DNA of 64,000 nt from NCBI RefSeq assembly GCF_026001925.1, contig NZ_AP021869.1:248001-312000 (forward strand), written 5' to 3'. Both the position numbers and the translations under genes were made by a program. This stretch comes from Vibrio gangliei. Its GTDB lineage: Bacteria > Pseudomonadota > Gammaproteobacteria > Enterobacterales > Vibrionaceae. Of this stretch, positions 63,437 to 64,000 are shown piece by piece. Below the pieces are notes generated by a model. The model had not been told where the DNA came from, did no database searches, and was given only the letters and a program-made list of their open reading frames with translations. Position 1 is the stretch's first letter. Every line of letters begins with the position of its first letter.

Positions 63437-64000
63437 TTATGCGCCAGTACCGGTAGAACCTGTTCCACCTGTCCCACCAGTTCCACCTGTCGCAGGGGTG
63501 TCAGGATTACTTGGTTCAGGCTTAGTTGCGTCGGCAATATTGTCTTCTAGAGCTTGCTCAATATCTTCGTCAGAAATTTCACCGGATTCAACTTTATCGG
63601 CAAAGCCTGATTCTTTTAACTTTTCTTTTAGATTAACAACAATTTCTTTACCTGAATCATTAATAGGGAACTCAGGGATATTTTTAACTAAGGTTTCAGA
63701 GAGCTTTTTAGTCACGGCTGCAATTTTGCTTGGGTCTGCATCTGGTAGTGCATTCACAGCATCGGATAAAATCATTTTAGTCGCAGCTAGCTTAGAGAAT
63801 AAAGTTTTATTGCTTTCCTTCAACTTACTCACGGAAGCTTCCGTATCTGAAAGTAACTCTTTAATGGATATGCCATTATTAGCAATTTCATCTAAACCAA
63901 GACTAGCTAGTACTTCTTGCGCCGTTGACTCATCGTATGTTGCACCATTTAATTGCTTATCGATTAGAGATGTTAGAGGAGATACTGTTGCTGGTTCTCC
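63437..64000 (-). CDS. Partial acidic surface or secreted protein with Gly-Thr tail
   Basis: The minus-strand frame is open through the right end of the window, so the N-terminus is outside. The visible 187 residues read EPATVSPLTSLIDKQLNGATYDESTAQEVLASLGL and on through helical, acidic sequence (LKEKLKESGFADKVESGEISDEDIEQALEDNIAD) to a tail of Gly-Gly-Thr repeats (TGGTGGTGGTGSTGTGA). The SPLTSLI opening occurs in Vibrio exported lipoproteins. The family is not certain; a cell-surface matrix protein acting with the YjbH-type export protein is plausible. A GTG at 63832 could be read as a start, but the upstream frame is clearly coding. Confidence 0.7.
   Translation of the reverse strand, partial: GEPATVSPLTSLIDKQLNGATYDESTAQEVLASLGLDEIANNGISIKELLSDTEASVSKLKESNKTLFSKLAATKMILSDAVNALPDADPSKIAAVTKKLSETLVKNIPEFPINDSGKEIVVNLKEKLKESGFADKVESGEISDEDIEQALEDNIADATKPEPSNPDTPATGGTGGTGGTGSTGTGA

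Overview
The window looks like chromosomal DNA of a Vibrio species or close relative. The evidence is a moderately AT-rich base composition, a surface-polysaccharide locus with a JUMPStart/ops-like leader, a Vibrio-type scr sucrose locus, a YjbH-family exopolysaccharide gene, a Vibrio superintegron-style attC half and many degraded insertion sequences. No rRNA, tRNA or CRISPR array was seen. The species cannot be fixed from the sequence alone.

Layout. (1) 1-21437 is surface polysaccharide. The left end (1-2940) has the tail of an ABC-type polysaccharide exporter ATPase and a fusion of a CDP-glycerol glycerophosphotransferase with a GT4 glycosyltransferase. After a truncated IS982-type transposase come an acyltransferase, a WbpM-like dehydratase, a WbpV-like reductase and a PglC-like initiating transferase, a set that fits UDP-QuiNAc synthesis and chain initiation. 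A JUMPStart/ops leader (8848-8886) precedes a tightly packed 12-gene operon: UDP-GlcA 4-epimerase, RmlB, RmlA, Wzx, a VioA-like transaminase, an acetyltransferase, an ATP-grasp protein, a WecF-like (GT56) transferase, a Wzy candidate and three more glycosyltransferases. The predicted glycan contains QuiNAc, an acylated Qui4N and GalA. (2) 21438-46100 is a mosaic accessory region. It holds an AbiEi antitoxin with only a stub of its AbiEii toxin, three Fic-family genes (one intact, one with a degenerate motif beside an attC half, one broken), hipBA with three evenly spaced HipB operators, a decayed type III (TenpIN-like) system, mazEF, two integrases, an ASCH/kinase/acetyltransferase group and IS remnants. 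At its centre (28647-36186) is a translationally coupled four-gene operon. Two of its large proteins carry tyrosine-recombinase C-termini, and the last (433 aa) reads like a three-domain DNA sliding clamp. The operon resembles the Gamma-Mobile-Trio type of Vibrio genomic island. (3) 46385-51218 is a chaperone-usher fimbrial operon (pilin, chaperone, usher, tip adhesin) between transposase fragments, and is probably horizontally acquired. (4) 52195-60808 has a small membrane protein, a periplasmic rhodanese, a decayed alpha/beta-hydrolase and a sucrose regulon (scrY, scrR, scrAKB) with matching LacI-type operators. (5) 61030-64000 has a 38-aa membrane protein, a YjbH-family outer-membrane protein and a surface or secreted protein that runs off the window.

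The most interesting region is 27081-36186, in particular the clamp-like protein at 34885-36186. Next are the degenerate Fic protein at 36398 and the type III toxin-antitoxin remnant at 38369-39036.
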